DNA from: Betaproteobacteria bacterium
Lineage (GTDB): Bacteria > Pseudomonadota > Gammaproteobacteria > Burkholderiales > SG8-39
DNA: 38,675 nt
NCBI GenBank assembly: GCA_029883975.1
Contig: JAOUIL010000025.1
Coordinates: 1 to 38,675 of the forward strand
Direction of reading: 5' to 3'
Shown here one piece after another: positions 1 to 8,287 of this stretch. The notes beneath the pieces are model-generated. The model was not told the origin of the DNA. It worked only from the letters and a program-made list of their open reading frames with translations, and did not search any database. Positions within the stretch are counted from its first letter, which is position 1; each line of letters starts with the position of its first letter. The translations under genes and the position numbers were made by a program.

Positions 1-1149
1 GGCGATGCGCCGCGCAGTGATGATCGAATAGAAGCAGTCCTCGATCGTGCTCGGCGCCATCACCACTTTGGGCGCGTCGCCGTGGCTGCCGAAGATCGCG
101 GCCATCAGGTCGCCCTGCTCGACCTTGGTGGGCTGGCCGGTGCTGGGGCCGCCGCGCTGCACGTTCACCACCACCAGCGGGATCTCGCCCATCACGGCGA
201 GGCCGATCGCCTCCTGCTTGAGCGAGTAGCCGGGCCCGGAGGTGATGGTCACCGTGCACTTGCCGGCGTAGGAGGCGCCGATGGCGAAGGCGCAGGCCGC
301 GATTTCGTCCTCGGCCTGGTGCACGATGCCGCCGACCTTCTCGAACACGTCCGAGAGATAGTGCGAGGCCGAGGTCGCGGGCGTGATCGGGTACATGGCG
401 CAGATCTCCATGCCCGAGGCGAGCACGCCGAGCGCGATGGCGGTGTTGCCGTTGATCACGACCTGCGGCGCCGTCACGGGCTCGGCCGGAATGCGGTACT
501 TGAAGTCGAGGTTCGCCTCCGCCCACGCGTGGCCCGCCTCGAGCAGCTTCACGTTCTGCGCCACCACCACGGCGTCCTTCTTGCCGAAGGTGAGCGCGAT
601 CTGCTCGCGCGCGCGCTGCAGCTCGAGGCTGTAGATGCTGCACAGCATCCCCAGCGCGAACATGTTCTTGCCGCGGCGCGGGTCGGAAACCAGGGCGCGG
701 CAGGCCTGCTCCATCGGGATTTCCAGCACGCGGTAGCCGGCGTCGACGAGGCGCGCGTGCGTCTCGGCGTAGGCGGCGGCGATCGCCGCGTCGCCGTGGC
801 TGCGCCACATGTTCTCCAGCAGGATGGTGCAGCCCGGCTTGAGCTCGCCGGCGCGCACGCGCCCGAGCAGCACCTGCTCGTTGAAGGCGACCACCAGGTC
901 GGTCTCGTCGCCGCCGTTGGTGATCCGCGTCGAGCCGATGCGGATGCGGTTGCCGCTCGCCCCGGCGATCGAGCGCGCCGGCGGGCGGATCTCGGCCGGG
1001 ATGATCTCCACCGTCCAGATGCCGTTGCCGGTGCGCGCGGCGATCGCGCCGAGCGACTGGCCGCAGCGCTGCGCGCCCTCGCCCGAGTCGCTGATGATCT
1101 CTACGATGTGCTCTTTGAGAGTGGTGACGGTCTTTTGCGCGGTTTGCAT
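1..1149 (-). CDS. korA: 2-oxoacid:ferredoxin oxidoreductase, alpha subunit (KorA-like), partial
   Basis: The reverse strand encodes at least 383 residues and runs off the left edge, so the C-terminus is missing. The N-terminal part resembles the gamma-type domain of 2-oxoacid:ferredoxin oxidoreductases. It is followed by the pyrimidine-binding alpha domain with the family motif YPITPATSASHYLSD and the downstream GPGYSLKQEAIGLAVMGEIP stretch. This fused gamma-alpha order is typical of KorA. The enzyme oxidatively decarboxylates a 2-oxoacid (probably 2-oxoglutarate) to the acyl-CoA and passes electrons to ferredoxin. ATG 1149 is preceded by a good AGGAG site and lies 7 bp after the stop of the flavoprotein gene, so it is the third gene of an operon. 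The beta subunit (korB) would be expected just beyond the left edge. Substrate specificity cannot be read from the sequence. Confidence 0.9.
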   Translation of the reverse strand, partial: MQTAQKTVTTLKEHIVEIISDSGEGAQRCGQSLGAIAARTGNGIWTVEIIPAEIRPPARSIAGASGNRIRIGSTRITNGGDETDLVVAFNEQVLLGRVRAGELKPGCTILLENMWRSHGDAAIAAAYAETHARLVDAGYRVLEIPMEQACRALVSDPRRGKNMFALGMLCSIYSLELQRAREQIALTFGKKDAVVVAQNVKLLEAGHAWAEANLDFKYRIPAEPVTAPQVVINGNTAIALGVLASGMEICAMYPITPATSASHYLSDVFEKVGGIVHQAEDEIAACAFAIGASYAGKCTVTITSGPGYSLKQEAIGLAVMGEIPLVVVNVQRGGPSTGQPTKVEQGDLMAAIFGSHGDAPKVVMAPSTIEDCFYSIITARRIA

Positions 1150-1156
1150 GGGGCTC

Positions 1157-2644
1157 CTAGGCGGCGGCGCGCAGCCGCACGAAATTTCGCTCGCCGAGGT
1201 CGATGCCGAAGAGCGTCTCGCCGCCGGCGGCGCGCGCCGCGTCGCGCAGGCCGAGATACGCTTTCATGCCGCGCGCGGCCCTGCGGCCCGCGCCCATCGC
1301 CTCGATCACGGTCGCGGCGCCGGTGACGATGTCGCCGCCGGCGAACACGCCGGGCATCGAGGTGGCAAGGCTCTCGTCGGTCGCGATGTAGCCGCGCTTG
1401 TCGAGCTTGAGGCGCGAGGTCTGGCCAATGATCGGGTTGGCGTTGGTGCCGATCGCGTACACCACCTGGTCGGCCTCGAAGTCGAACTCGCTGCCCGCCA
1501 CCGGCATCGGGCGGCGGCGCCCGGAATCGTCGGGCGCGCCGAGCTCCATGCGGATGCAGCGCATGCCGCGCACGCCGCCCTTGCCGTCGTCGAGGATCGC
1601 GACCGGCGCGGTGAGCCAGTGGAACTCGATGCCTTCCTGCTCGGCGTGATGCACTTCCTCGGCGCGCGCCGGGCACTCGGCGCGCGAGCGCCGGTACACG
1701 CAATAGACCTTTTCCGCGCCCAGGCGCAGGCACACGCGCATCGCATCCATCGCCGTGTTGCCCGCGCCGATCACCGCGACGCGCTTGCCGAGCGGGATCG
1801 GTGTGTCGAAGGCGGCGTCGCGCGCGCGCATCAGGTTGCAGCGCGTCAGCAGCTCGTTGGCCGAGAGCACGCCGTTCAGCGAATCGCCCGGCACGCCGAG
1901 CATCGAGGGATAGCCCGCGCCGGTGCCGATGAACACGGCGTGGAACCCCAGCTCGTCGACCATCTGCTCGATGGTGAACAGGCGCCCCACCAGCGTGTTG
2001 CACTCGAAGCGCACGCCGATCCTGCGCAGGTTCTCGATCTCGGCGTCGACCACCCCGTTGGGCAGCCGGAAATCCGGGATGCCGTACTTCAGCACCCCGC
2101 CGGGCTGGTGGAACGCCTCGAACACCGTGACTTCGCAGCCGGCCTTGGCCATGTCCGCCGCGCACGCCATGCCCGCCGGGCCCGAGCCGACGATGCCGAC
2201 GCGAAAGCCGTTCGCCTCGATGTGCGGCACGTTGACCCACCCCTCGCGGATCGCGGCGTCGCCGACGAAGCGCTCCAGGCGCCCGATGGCGACCGGCTCG
2301 AGCGACTCGCCGACCGTGCACACCTCCTCGCACTGGGTTTCCTGCGGGCAGACGCGGCCGCAGACCGCGGCGAGCAGGTTGGTCTCGGCGATGACGTCGT
2401 AGGCGGCGCGGGTGTTGTTCTCGCCGATCTTGCGGATGAAGCCTGGGATGTCGATACCGACCGGGCAGCCGGAGACGCAGGGCTGGTCGGGGCACAGCAG
2501 GCAGCGTTCGGCTTCGCGCAGCGCCTCGCCGACGTCGTAGCCGCAGGCCACCTCCTCGAAATTCTTCGCGCGCGCGCGCGGCTCCTGCTCGCGCATCGGC
2601 GTGCGCTCCTGCGGGATGGTGCGGATGGTCTTCTTCTTCGCCAT
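1157..2644 (-). CDS. NfnB/GltD-like FAD-dependent NAD(P) oxidoreductase
   Basis: This 495-residue protein has the architecture of the glutamate synthase small subunit and NfnB families. The N-terminal ferredoxin-like region carries cysteines at about 48, 51, 56, 60 and 95, 99, 105, 109 for iron-sulfur clusters. An FAD-binding GSGPAG motif follows at about 153-158, and a second dinucleotide fold with IGAGNTAMDA. There is no gltB next to it. Instead it lies 5 bp after an NfnA-like gene and 7 bp before korA, so it most likely moves electrons between NAD(P)H and ferredoxin for the oxidoreductase rather than making glutamate. The ATG at 2644 (MAKKKTIRT) is preferred over upstream in-frame codons because those would overlap the neighbouring gene. 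Function in ferredoxin:NADP transfer is inferred from context. Confidence 0.85.
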   Translation of the reverse strand: MAKKKTIRTIPQERTPMREQEPRARAKNFEEVACGYDVGEALREAERCLLCPDQPCVSGCPVGIDIPGFIRKIGENNTRAAYDVIAETNLLAAVCGRVCPQETQCEEVCTVGESLEPVAIGRLERFVGDAAIREGWVNVPHIEANGFRVGIVGSGPAGMACAADMAKAGCEVTVFEAFHQPGGVLKYGIPDFRLPNGVVDAEIENLRRIGVRFECNTLVGRLFTIEQMVDELGFHAVFIGTGAGYPSMLGVPGDSLNGVLSANELLTRCNLMRARDAAFDTPIPLGKRVAVIGAGNTAMDAMRVCLRLGAEKVYCVYRRSRAECPARAEEVHHAEQEGIEFHWLTAPVAILDDGKGGVRGMRCIRMELGAPDDSGRRRPMPVAGSEFDFEADQVVYAIGTNANPIIGQTSRLKLDKRGYIATDESLATSMPGVFAGGDIVTGAATVIEAMGAGRRAARGMKAYLGLRDAARAAGGETLFGIDLGERNFVRLRAAA

Positions 2645-2649
2645 GCGCG

Positions 2650-3585
2650 CTACCCGCCCTTCACGTCGTCGAAGGGGTCGGGCAGCTCGAGCAGCTCGAC
2701 CGCGGGTGCGGCCGGGTCCGCCAGGTCCTTCATGCGGCAGTTCGCCGACCAGCGCTCGGCCGCGGCGCGCTCGACCTGCGTGTAGCGCCGCAGGCGCGTC
2801 ATCAGGTCGTCGAAATCCACCAGGTGGCCGTCGAAGTCCGGTCCGTCGACGCAGGCGAACTTCACCTCGCTGCCGATCTTCACGCGGCACCCGCCGCACA
2901 TGCCGGTGCCGTCGACCATGATCGGGTTGAGGCTGACCAGGGTCTTGATCTTGTGCGGGCGCGTCGCTTCCGCGCAGCCCTTCATCATGACCGGCGGGCC
3001 GATCGCCACCACCTCGTCGATGTCGCGGTGCTTCGCGATCGCGCGCTTGATGCCCTCGGTGACCAGGCCCTTCAGGCCCGCCGAGCCGTCATCGGTGCAC
3101 AAGATCAGCTCGTTGCAGCAGGCGCGGAACTTGTCCTCCCAGAATACGAGGCTCTTCGTCCTGAAGCCGAGCACGCCGATCACGTAGGTGCCGGCCTCCT
3201 TGAAGCCGCGTGCCTGCGGGAAGATCGGCGCCACGCCGAGCCCGCCGCCCACGCAGACGACCTTCTTCGCGCCGCTGATGGGGCTCGGAATGCCCATCGG
3301 GCCGACCATGGCATGCAGCGTGGAGCCGACTTTGCAGGACTGCTGCATCTCGCGCGTGGTCTTGCCGACCGCTTGGACCACCAAGGTAATGGTGCCCCTT
3401 GAACGGTCGAAGTCGGCGATAGTGAGCGGGATGCGCTCGCCGCGCTCGTGCGCCATCACGATCACGAACTGCCCCGGCCTGGCAGCCTTCGCCATCAGTG
3501 GATGGCGGACCTCCAGGAGATAGGTGACGTCCGAGAAGTCCTCCCTGGCGACAATCTCGAACTGCGACAGCCTTGCGGCTTCCAT
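2650..3585 (-). CDS. NfnA/sulfide dehydrogenase-like FAD/NAD-binding protein with [2Fe-2S] site
   Basis: This 311-residue protein has a ferredoxin-NADP reductase fold: an N-terminal FAD domain (RPGQFVIVM, RIPLTIADF), an NAD(P) domain with GGGLGVAP near 113-120, and the C-terminal [2Fe-2S] signature D225-GTGM-C230-GG-C233 followed by C245 in FACVDGPDFDGH. This is the pattern of NfnA, SudB and related small subunits, which pair with a GltD-like large subunit, here the next gene. A roughly 50-residue tail after the cluster domain looks non-conserved. ATG 3585 gives the expected N-terminus (MEAARLSQFEIV); upstream in-frame sequence has no family character. It is the first gene of the operon and has an FNR-type site 49 bp upstream. 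Confidence 0.87.
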   Translation of the reverse strand: MEAARLSQFEIVAREDFSDVTYLLEVRHPLMAKAARPGQFVIVMAHERGERIPLTIADFDRSRGTITLVVQAVGKTTREMQQSCKVGSTLHAMVGPMGIPSPISGAKKVVCVGGGLGVAPIFPQARGFKEAGTYVIGVLGFRTKSLVFWEDKFRACCNELILCTDDGSAGLKGLVTEGIKRAIAKHRDIDEVVAIGPPVMMKGCAEATRPHKIKTLVSLNPIMVDGTGMCGGCRVKIGSEVKFACVDGPDFDGHLVDFDDLMTRLRRYTQVERAAAERWSANCRMKDLADPAAPAVELLELPDPFDDVKGG

Positions 3586-3633
3586 GAGGGGTCGTTCCCA
3601 GCAGACACGGTATGCGGGAGGGCGCGGAAGTCT

Positions 3634-3647
3634 TTGATCTAGCGCAA
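3634..3647 (-). promoter_or_regulatory. Putative FNR/ANR-type box upstream of the nfnA-nfnB-korA operon
   Basis: TTGAT-CTAG-CGCAA is an FNR-family type site with one perfect half (TTGAT) and one weaker half (TTGCG on the other strand). Its centre is about 55 bp upstream of the ATG at 3585. A weak -10 candidate (CATACC on the minus strand, 3615-3610) would put the box near -40, the activating position for FNR-class regulators. The rest of the 262-bp gap holds nothing else I can name. Confidence 0.5.
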
Positions 3648-3847
3648 ATCGGCGGGGGAAAGGCTGGGTCGTGCCTGCGCACGGCCCGCTTGCCGAGCCA
3701 CCGGCGTGTGCTGCTGCACAGCCCGGCGACCGTGTCGACGAGGAGGCGCGTCCGGGATTCCGCCTGCCGGGCACGGGACGCGTTGAGCAGTCAAGCGCCC
3801 CGTCTTGGGTTATGGTGGCAGTGCCAATTCACTGGGAGGGTGAAATC

Positions 3848-4669
3848 ATGAATATTTGCAGGCTCTTGCTGTTGGCGGGCGCGCTTGCCGGGGCGACGGC
3901 GCTCGCGCACGCGCAGACCAAGATCCACTGGTACGGCCACGCGGCGATCAAGATCGAGACGCCTACCGGCGGCGTGATCCTCGTCGACCCGTGGCTCGGT
4001 GCGCCGACCAACCCGGAGAAGGACTCCGTCGCCAAGCTCGGGCGCGTGGACTACATCCTGCTCACGCACGGGCACTGGGACCACATCAAGGACGCGGTGG
4101 AGATCGGCAAGAAGACGGGCGCCATCCTCGTCGCGCCCTACGGCCTGCAGTTCAACATGAAGTCGGTGCACGGCTATCCCGAGAAGCAGGCGACGCTCGC
4201 CACCGGCGGCAACGTCGGCGGCACGTTCAACCTGGACAAGGCGGGCGCCAAGGTGACGATGGTGAACGCGGTGCACGGCTCGGAGTTCACGCCGCCGATG
4301 GTCAAGGCCGAGGAGGGCAAGCCCTCGACGATCAGCGCCGGCAACCCGGTGGGCTACGTGATCCAGGTGGACAACGGGCCGACGCTCTACCACACCGGGG
4401 ACACCGACGTGTTCACCGACATGCAGCTGATCGGACGGTTCTTCAAGGTGGACGTGATGTTCGCCGCCATCGGCGGGCACTTCACCATGGACCCGGAGCG
4501 CGCCGCGCAGGCCGTGGAGTGGGTGAACCCTAAGGCGGTGGTGCCGATCCATTGGGGGACCTATCCGATCCTCTCCGGCAACCCGGCGCGGCTCAGGGCG
4601 GCGCTCGAGCCGCGGCGCATGAGCGACCGGGTGGCGGAAATGAAGCCGGGCGAGACGCGCGGCTTCTAG
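3848..4669 (+). CDS. Exported UPF0173-like metal-dependent hydrolase (metallo-beta-lactamase fold)
   Basis: This 273-residue protein starts with a clear signal peptide (LLLLAGALAGATALAHA, cleavage after AHA near residue 22), which most cytoplasmic UPF0173 proteins lack. The mature part begins with the family pattern KIHWYGHAAIKIET and a DPWLGAP strand. It has the metal-binding motif H74-G-H76-W-D78-H79, and later histidines in NAVHGSEF, YHTGDTDVF, GGHFTMD and PIHWGTYP. It is probably a periplasmic binuclear-metal hydrolase of unknown substrate. ATG 3848 follows a GGGAGGG ribosome site, and longer upstream extensions lack a signal peptide. Its TAG stop shares the palindromic CTAG with the convergent dinB stop. 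Confidence 0.85.
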   Translation: MNICRLLLLAGALAGATALAHAQTKIHWYGHAAIKIETPTGGVILVDPWLGAPTNPEKDSVAKLGRVDYILLTHGHWDHIKDAVEIGKKTGAILVAPYGLQFNMKSVHGYPEKQATLATGGNVGGTFNLDKAGAKVTMVNAVHGSEFTPPMVKAEEGKPSTISAGNPVGYVIQVDNGPTLYHTGDTDVFTDMQLIGRFFKVDVMFAAIGGHFTMDPERAAQAVEWVNPKAVVPIHWGTYPILSGNPARLRAALEPRRMSDRVAEMKPGETRGF

Positions 4670-5709
4670 CCCGCGCCCAGGCCGTGCACGCCGACGCCGA
4701 GCAGGCGCACGCTGCGCCTGCCCGCGTCGGTGCGCCCGAGCAGCAGCAGCGCGCGCTCGGCGAGGCGCGTCGCGTCGCGCGTCGCCGGCTCTTCGGTGTG
4801 GCTGCGCGTCACGGTCTGGAAGTTCGCGTAGCGCACCTTGATGGTCACCGTGCGCGCGACGAGCGCCTTCCTCTCGAGCGAGGCGGCGGCGCGCTGCGCG
4901 AGCCGCGCGATCTCCGCGCGCATCTCCTTCAGGCTCACCAGGTCCTCCGGGTAGGTGTCCTCGCAGGAGATGGATTTCCAGGGACGGTCCGGCTTCACTT
5001 CGCGTGGGTCGTCGCCCTGCGCGAGGCGCCGCAGCCAGTCGGCCTGGCTGCCCACGGCCTTGCGCAGCCGCGCTTCGTCCGCCGCGCGCACGTCCACCAG
5101 GCGCGCCACGCCGATGGCGCGCAGCTTCTTCGCTGTCACCGGCCCGACGCCCCACAACGCCTCCACCGGCAACTGCTGCAGGAAGGCCTCCATCCGCTCG
5201 GGCGCGATCACCGTCAGGCCGTCGGGCTTGTTCCAGCCCGAGGCGATCTTGGCGAGGAACTTGTTCGGCGCGACGCCGGCGGACGCCGTGAGCGCGGTCT
5301 CTTCGCGGATGCGCCGCTTGAGGTACTTCGCCACCTCCATGGCGAGCGGCTGGTGCAGCGAGTTCTCGGTGACGTCGAGGTAGGCCTCGTCGAGCGAGAG
5401 CGGTTCTACCAGCGGCGTCACCGAGCGGAGGATCGCCATCACCTGCTGTGAGACCGCTTTGTACCTGGCGAAATCGGGGCGCACGATCTCGAGCTGCGGG
5501 CACAGGCGCAGCGCGCGCGCCATCGGCATCGCCGAGCGCACGCCGAACTTCCTCGCCTCGTAGCTGCAGGCGGCGACCACGCCGCGGCCTTGCGGCGAGC
5601 CGCCGACCGCGACCGGCTTGCCCTGCAGCGACGGGTCGTCGCGCTGCTCGACAGACGCATAGAAGGCGTCCATGTCAAGATGGATGATCTTGCGCACCGC
5701 ACCAATCAT
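4666..5709 (-). CDS. dinB: DNA polymerase IV (Y family)
   Basis: This 347-residue translesion polymerase is close to full family length. Catalytic motifs are present: HLDMDAFYASVEQ at the N-terminus with the first acidic ligands, and SLDEAYLDV for the second acidic pair, followed by the thumb helix-hairpin-helix (WGVGPVTAKKL) and a little-finger domain. The ATG at 5709 is preferred over an in-frame TTG two codons upstream. The C-terminus ends soon after the little-finger domain, and I see no recognisable beta-clamp peptide at the very end. No LexA palindrome of the CTGT-N8-ACAG type is visible upstream, so SOS control is not supported here. Confidence 0.93.
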   Translation of the reverse strand: MIGAVRKIIHLDMDAFYASVEQRDDPSLQGKPVAVGGSPQGRGVVAACSYEARKFGVRSAMPMARALRLCPQLEIVRPDFARYKAVSQQVMAILRSVTPLVEPLSLDEAYLDVTENSLHQPLAMEVAKYLKRRIREETALTASAGVAPNKFLAKIASGWNKPDGLTVIAPERMEAFLQQLPVEALWGVGPVTAKKLRAIGVARLVDVRAADEARLRKAVGSQADWLRRLAQGDDPREVKPDRPWKSISCEDTYPEDLVSLKEMRAEIARLAQRAAASLERKALVARTVTIKVRYANFQTVTRSHTEEPATRDATRLAERALLLLGRTDAGRRSVRLLGVGVHGLGAG

Positions 5710-5813
5710 GCGCAAAGACTACCCGAACGCCCTAGGCAACGGCGCGACGGAGGAATACCGTAGGCGGCGCAGTTGTTGGCAGCGAAACCGCAGTCAAGCC
5801 CAAAGGGGGATTC

Positions 5814-6200
5814 ATGAAGCCGGAACTGACGCTTCTCGCATGGTCGGTGGCGCTCGCGATCGTGCACATGCTGATCACCGTGATGGCGCTCGTGAGCCAG
5901 AAGGGACTCATGACCGCGTTCGGCAACCGCGAGAACCTGCCCGAGCTCGCCGGCTGGGCCGGGCGCGCGAGCCGCGCCAACGCCAACATGGCGCAGAATC
6001 TGGTGCTGTTCGCGGCGGTCGTGCTCGCCGCCGCGATCGCGGGCACGACGAACAGCACGACGCTGCTTGGCGCGCAGCTCTTCTTCTGGGGGCGCGTGGC
6101 CTACGCGGTCTGCTATCTCGGCGGCATCATGTACCTGCGCACCGCGTCCTGGCTGGTGTCCATCGTCGGCGTGCTGATGATTCTCTGGCCGATGCTCTAG
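5814..6200 (+). CDS. MAPEG family small integral membrane protein
   Basis: This 128-residue protein has four predicted membrane helices and the MAPEG pattern: a helix ending near HMLITVM, the hydrophilic segment FGNRENLPELAGWAGRASRANANMAQNLVLF, and later helices with GRVAYAVCYLGG. The RANxNxxENL-like element (here RANANMAQNL) is the family hallmark around the glutathione or lipid site. Substrate is unknown; bacterial MAPEG members are rarely characterised. A strong AAAGGGGGA ribosome site precedes ATG 5814. The stop overlaps the stop of the convergent lysR-type gene in a shared CTAG. Confidence 0.85.
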   Translation: MKPELTLLAWSVALAIVHMLITVMALVSQKGLMTAFGNRENLPELAGWAGRASRANANMAQNLVLFAAVVLAAAIAGTTNSTTLLGAQLFFWGRVAYAVCYLGGIMYLRTASWLVSIVGVLMILWPML

Positions 6201-7096
6201 CGCTCCGCGCAATCCCGCGCCACCGCGGCGCGGATGATGTCCGCGAGGCGCAGCGCGCCGGGGCCGGCGGCCTCGCGGTCGGCGAACACGAGGTAGAGCG
6301 TGCCCGCCTTCTCCGCGCCTTCGCGCAGCGGCAGGGGCTTGAGTGCGCCGCGCTCCAGCTCGCCGCGCACGCTGTCCTCCGGGGTCCAGGCGTAGCCCAT
6401 GCCGGTGGCGACGGCGTGAATCGCGGTCGCTTTGTTGGAGACGGTGAGTCGCAGCTCGTTCAGCCAGCCCGCCGAGCGTTCGCGGGCCTCGCCCGAGTCG
6501 CGGATCACCACGTGGCGGTGCGGGCGCAGGTCCTCGTGCGTCAGTTCGCGCCCCAGACGGTGCAGGGGGTGCGAGGGCGCCGCCATGCACATGGTGCGCA
6601 CCGGCATCAGGATATCGCCGACGAGGCCCTGGGGCACGCTCGTGCCGATGGCTAAGGCGACGCGGCGCTGCGCCAGCGCTTCCTCCGTTCCGCCGAGCAC
6701 CGTTTCATAGAGCTCCAGGTGGGTTTCCGGGCGCTCGGCGCAGAATTCGGCAATGCACTTGAGCAGCAGCCACGTCGGAAAGAGGATGTCCACGGCGATG
6801 CGGATTTCGGGCTCCCAGCCTTGGCCCAGAACGGCTGCCGCGCGCTCCAGGCGCGCTGCCTCCTCAACCAGGACCTTGCCGCGGCGGTAGAGCAGCTCGC
6901 CGGTGGGCGTGAGCGCGGCCCTGCGGCCGCGCAGCTCGAAGACCCTGACCCCCAAGTCCGACTCCATCTTCTTGATGAAGTAGGTAAGCGTTGACTGACT
7001 TTTGTGAAGGCGCTCGCCAGCCTTTGAGTAACTACCTGATTCAACAACACAAACTAGAGAATTCCACTGGTCGAGAGAGATCTTTGGGTCTGCCAT
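6197..7096 (-). CDS. LysR-family transcriptional regulator
   Basis: The 299-residue protein has an N-terminal winged helix-turn-helix (residues about 8-66, with ESGSYSKAGERLHKSQSTLTYFIKKMESDLGVRVFEL) and the periplasmic-binding-like effector domain after about residue 95. It is full length. The first 40 or so codons are clearly AT-richer than the rest and than neighbouring genes, continuous with an AT-rich upstream region. It is transcribed away from a small ORF and the pirin gene, the usual arrangement in which a LysR regulator controls the divergent unit. The inducer is unknown. Confidence 0.92.
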   Translation of the reverse strand: MADPKISLDQWNSLVCVVESGSYSKAGERLHKSQSTLTYFIKKMESDLGVRVFELRGRRAALTPTGELLYRRGKVLVEEAARLERAAAVLGQGWEPEIRIAVDILFPTWLLLKCIAEFCAERPETHLELYETVLGGTEEALAQRRVALAIGTSVPQGLVGDILMPVRTMCMAAPSHPLHRLGRELTHEDLRPHRHVVIRDSGEARERSAGWLNELRLTVSNKATAIHAVATGMGYAWTPEDSVRGELERGALKPLPLREGAEKAGTLYLVFADREAAGPGALRLADIIRAAVARDCAER

Positions 7097-7200
7097 AAAG
7101 ATCTACAAAATGGATTAAATTACGCGATATTCTCTGCTGTTATATCTAAGAATTCAATATGAAAATACTTCTACCTGATCCATTCACCGTTAGGAGAGAG
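6960..7200. other. AT-rich segment at the lysR start and divergent promoter region
   Basis: Base composition falls sharply here compared with the GC-rich surroundings, covering both the lysR 5' coding end and the intergenic region. It should hold the divergent promoters and LysR binding sites. AT-rich pieces such as GATATTCTCTGCTGTTATAT and AATTCAATATGAAAATA are visible, but I cannot assign -35/-10 boxes or a T-N11-A site with confidence. Confidence 0.6.
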
Positions 7201-7202
7201 CC

Positions 7203-7397
7203 ATGCAAACCATCCAGCACCCGAGCGCCCGCATCTTTGGCGAGGACGGCCGGTCGCGCCGCCTCGCGCCGGAACTCGGCAGCCGCAGAGCAACGGCGCG
7301 CGTGTCGAGGCAGGGCGTGGGCGTGATCGTCTGTTCCGAAACGTGGAGTTCGCCCGCCTTACAGTCCATGATCTTTTGCACTGTGCGGGCGGCCTAG
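7203..7397 (+). CDS. Possible small protein of unknown function upstream of pirin
   Basis: A 64-codon reading frame starts with ATG after a strong AGGAGAGAG site and ends 1 bp before the annotated pirin ATG. The first 30 codons have the GC-rich third positions usual for this genome; later codons do not. The product is basic in the middle (GRSRRLAPELGSRRATARVSRQG) and has no recognised domain. It could be a true small protein or leader peptide co-transcribed with pirin, or a decayed gene remnant. The ribosome site and tight spacing are the only positive evidence. Confidence 0.35.
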   Translation: MQTIQHPSARIFGEDGRSRRLAPELGSRRATARVSRQGVGVIVCSETWSSPALQSMIFCTVRAA

Positions 7398-7398
7398 A

Positions 7399-8280
7399 AT
7401 GACCCCCTTTCGGATGTCCACCCGCACGCTTCAGCGCGTCATCCCCTCGGTTCCGGCCTCCGACGGCGCGGGGGTGAAGCTGCGCCGCTCGCTCGGCGCG
7501 AGCCAGCTCGCGCGCCTCGACCCGTTCCTGATGCTGGACGAGTTCTACTCGGACGACCCGAGCGACTATGTCGCGGGCTTCCCGTCGCACCCGCACCGCG
7601 GCTTCGAGACCGTGACTTACATGCTGGACGGGCACATGCAGCACAAGGACAGCGGCGGCAATACCGGCGACCTCGGCCCCGGCGACGTGCAGTGGATGAC
7701 AGCCGCGCGCGGACTCGTGCATTCCGAGATGCCGCAGCAGACGCAAGGCCGCATGCGCGGCTTCCAGCTTTGGCTCAACCTGCCGGCGGCGGACAAGATG
7801 AAGCCGCCGGCCTACCGCGACATTCCTGCGGGGAGCATTCCGGTCGTGGCGGTCGAGCAGGGCGCGATCAAGGTCATCGCCGGGCGTTTCGACGGCACCA
7901 GGGGCGCGGTCGAGGGCGGCGCCACAGACCCGCATTACTGGGACCTGCATCTGCAGCCCGGCGCGCTGTTCGAAGCGGGCGTGCCGGCCGACTACAACGC
8001 CTTCCTCTATGCCTACGAGGGCGACGCCAACGTCGGCGAGGTCGGCATGCCGCTGCCGCTGCGCGCGGCCGGTCTGCTCTCGGGCGGGGATGCCGTGAAG
8101 ATCGAGGCCGGCCGCAGCGGCGCCCGCGTCCTGCTGCTCGCGGGCAAGCCGATCGGCGAGCCGGTGGTGCAGTATGGCCCGTTCGTCATGAACACGCGCG
8201 AGGAAATCGAGCAGGCAATCGCCGACTTCCAGGCCGGGGACATGGGCCGCGCGCAGGTGCGGCGCATCAAGGCCGCGTAG
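7399..8280 (+). CDS. Pirin family protein
   Basis: This 293-residue bicupin carries the pirin signature in its N-terminal domain: FPSHPHRGFETVTYML, then GHMQHKDSGGNTGDLGPGDVQWMTAARGLVHSEMP, containing the histidines and glutamate that bind the metal. The C-terminal cupin (after residue about 170) matches the family C-terminal domain. Bacterial pirins are reported as quercetinases or redox-responsive regulators, and the role here is not determined. ATG 7399 and ATG 7414 (MSTRTLQRV) are both possible; neither has a strong ribosome site. The shorter start better matches the usual pirin N-terminus. It lies downstream of the divergent LysR regulator. Confidence 0.9.
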   Translation: MTPFRMSTRTLQRVIPSVPASDGAGVKLRRSLGASQLARLDPFLMLDEFYSDDPSDYVAGFPSHPHRGFETVTYMLDGHMQHKDSGGNTGDLGPGDVQWMTAARGLVHSEMPQQTQGRMRGFQLWLNLPAADKMKPPAYRDIPAGSIPVVAVEQGAIKVIAGRFDGTRGAVEGGATDPHYWDLHLQPGALFEAGVPADYNAFLYAYEGDANVGEVGMPLPLRAAGLLSGGDAVKIEAGRSGARVLLLAGKPIGEPVVQYGPFVMNTREEIEQAIADFQAGDMGRAQVRRIKAA

Positions 8281-8287
8281 CGCGGCC

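Noticed and set aside
82-2785. Long open frames on the plus strand across korA and the GltD-like gene (82-1326 and 809-2785)
   Set aside because: They are antisense shadows produced by high GC content. Their translations are low-complexity His/Arg/Asp/Ala strings, while the minus strand shows full family motifs.
5710-5813. LexA-controlled SOS promoter for dinB
   Set aside because: No CTGT-N8-ACAG type palindrome is visible between dinB and the MAPEG gene.
7190-7381. 63-codon minus-strand ORF opposite the small ORF before pirin
   Set aside because: It has no ribosome site and overlaps the better-supported plus-strand ORF, whose AGGAGAGAG site is clear.
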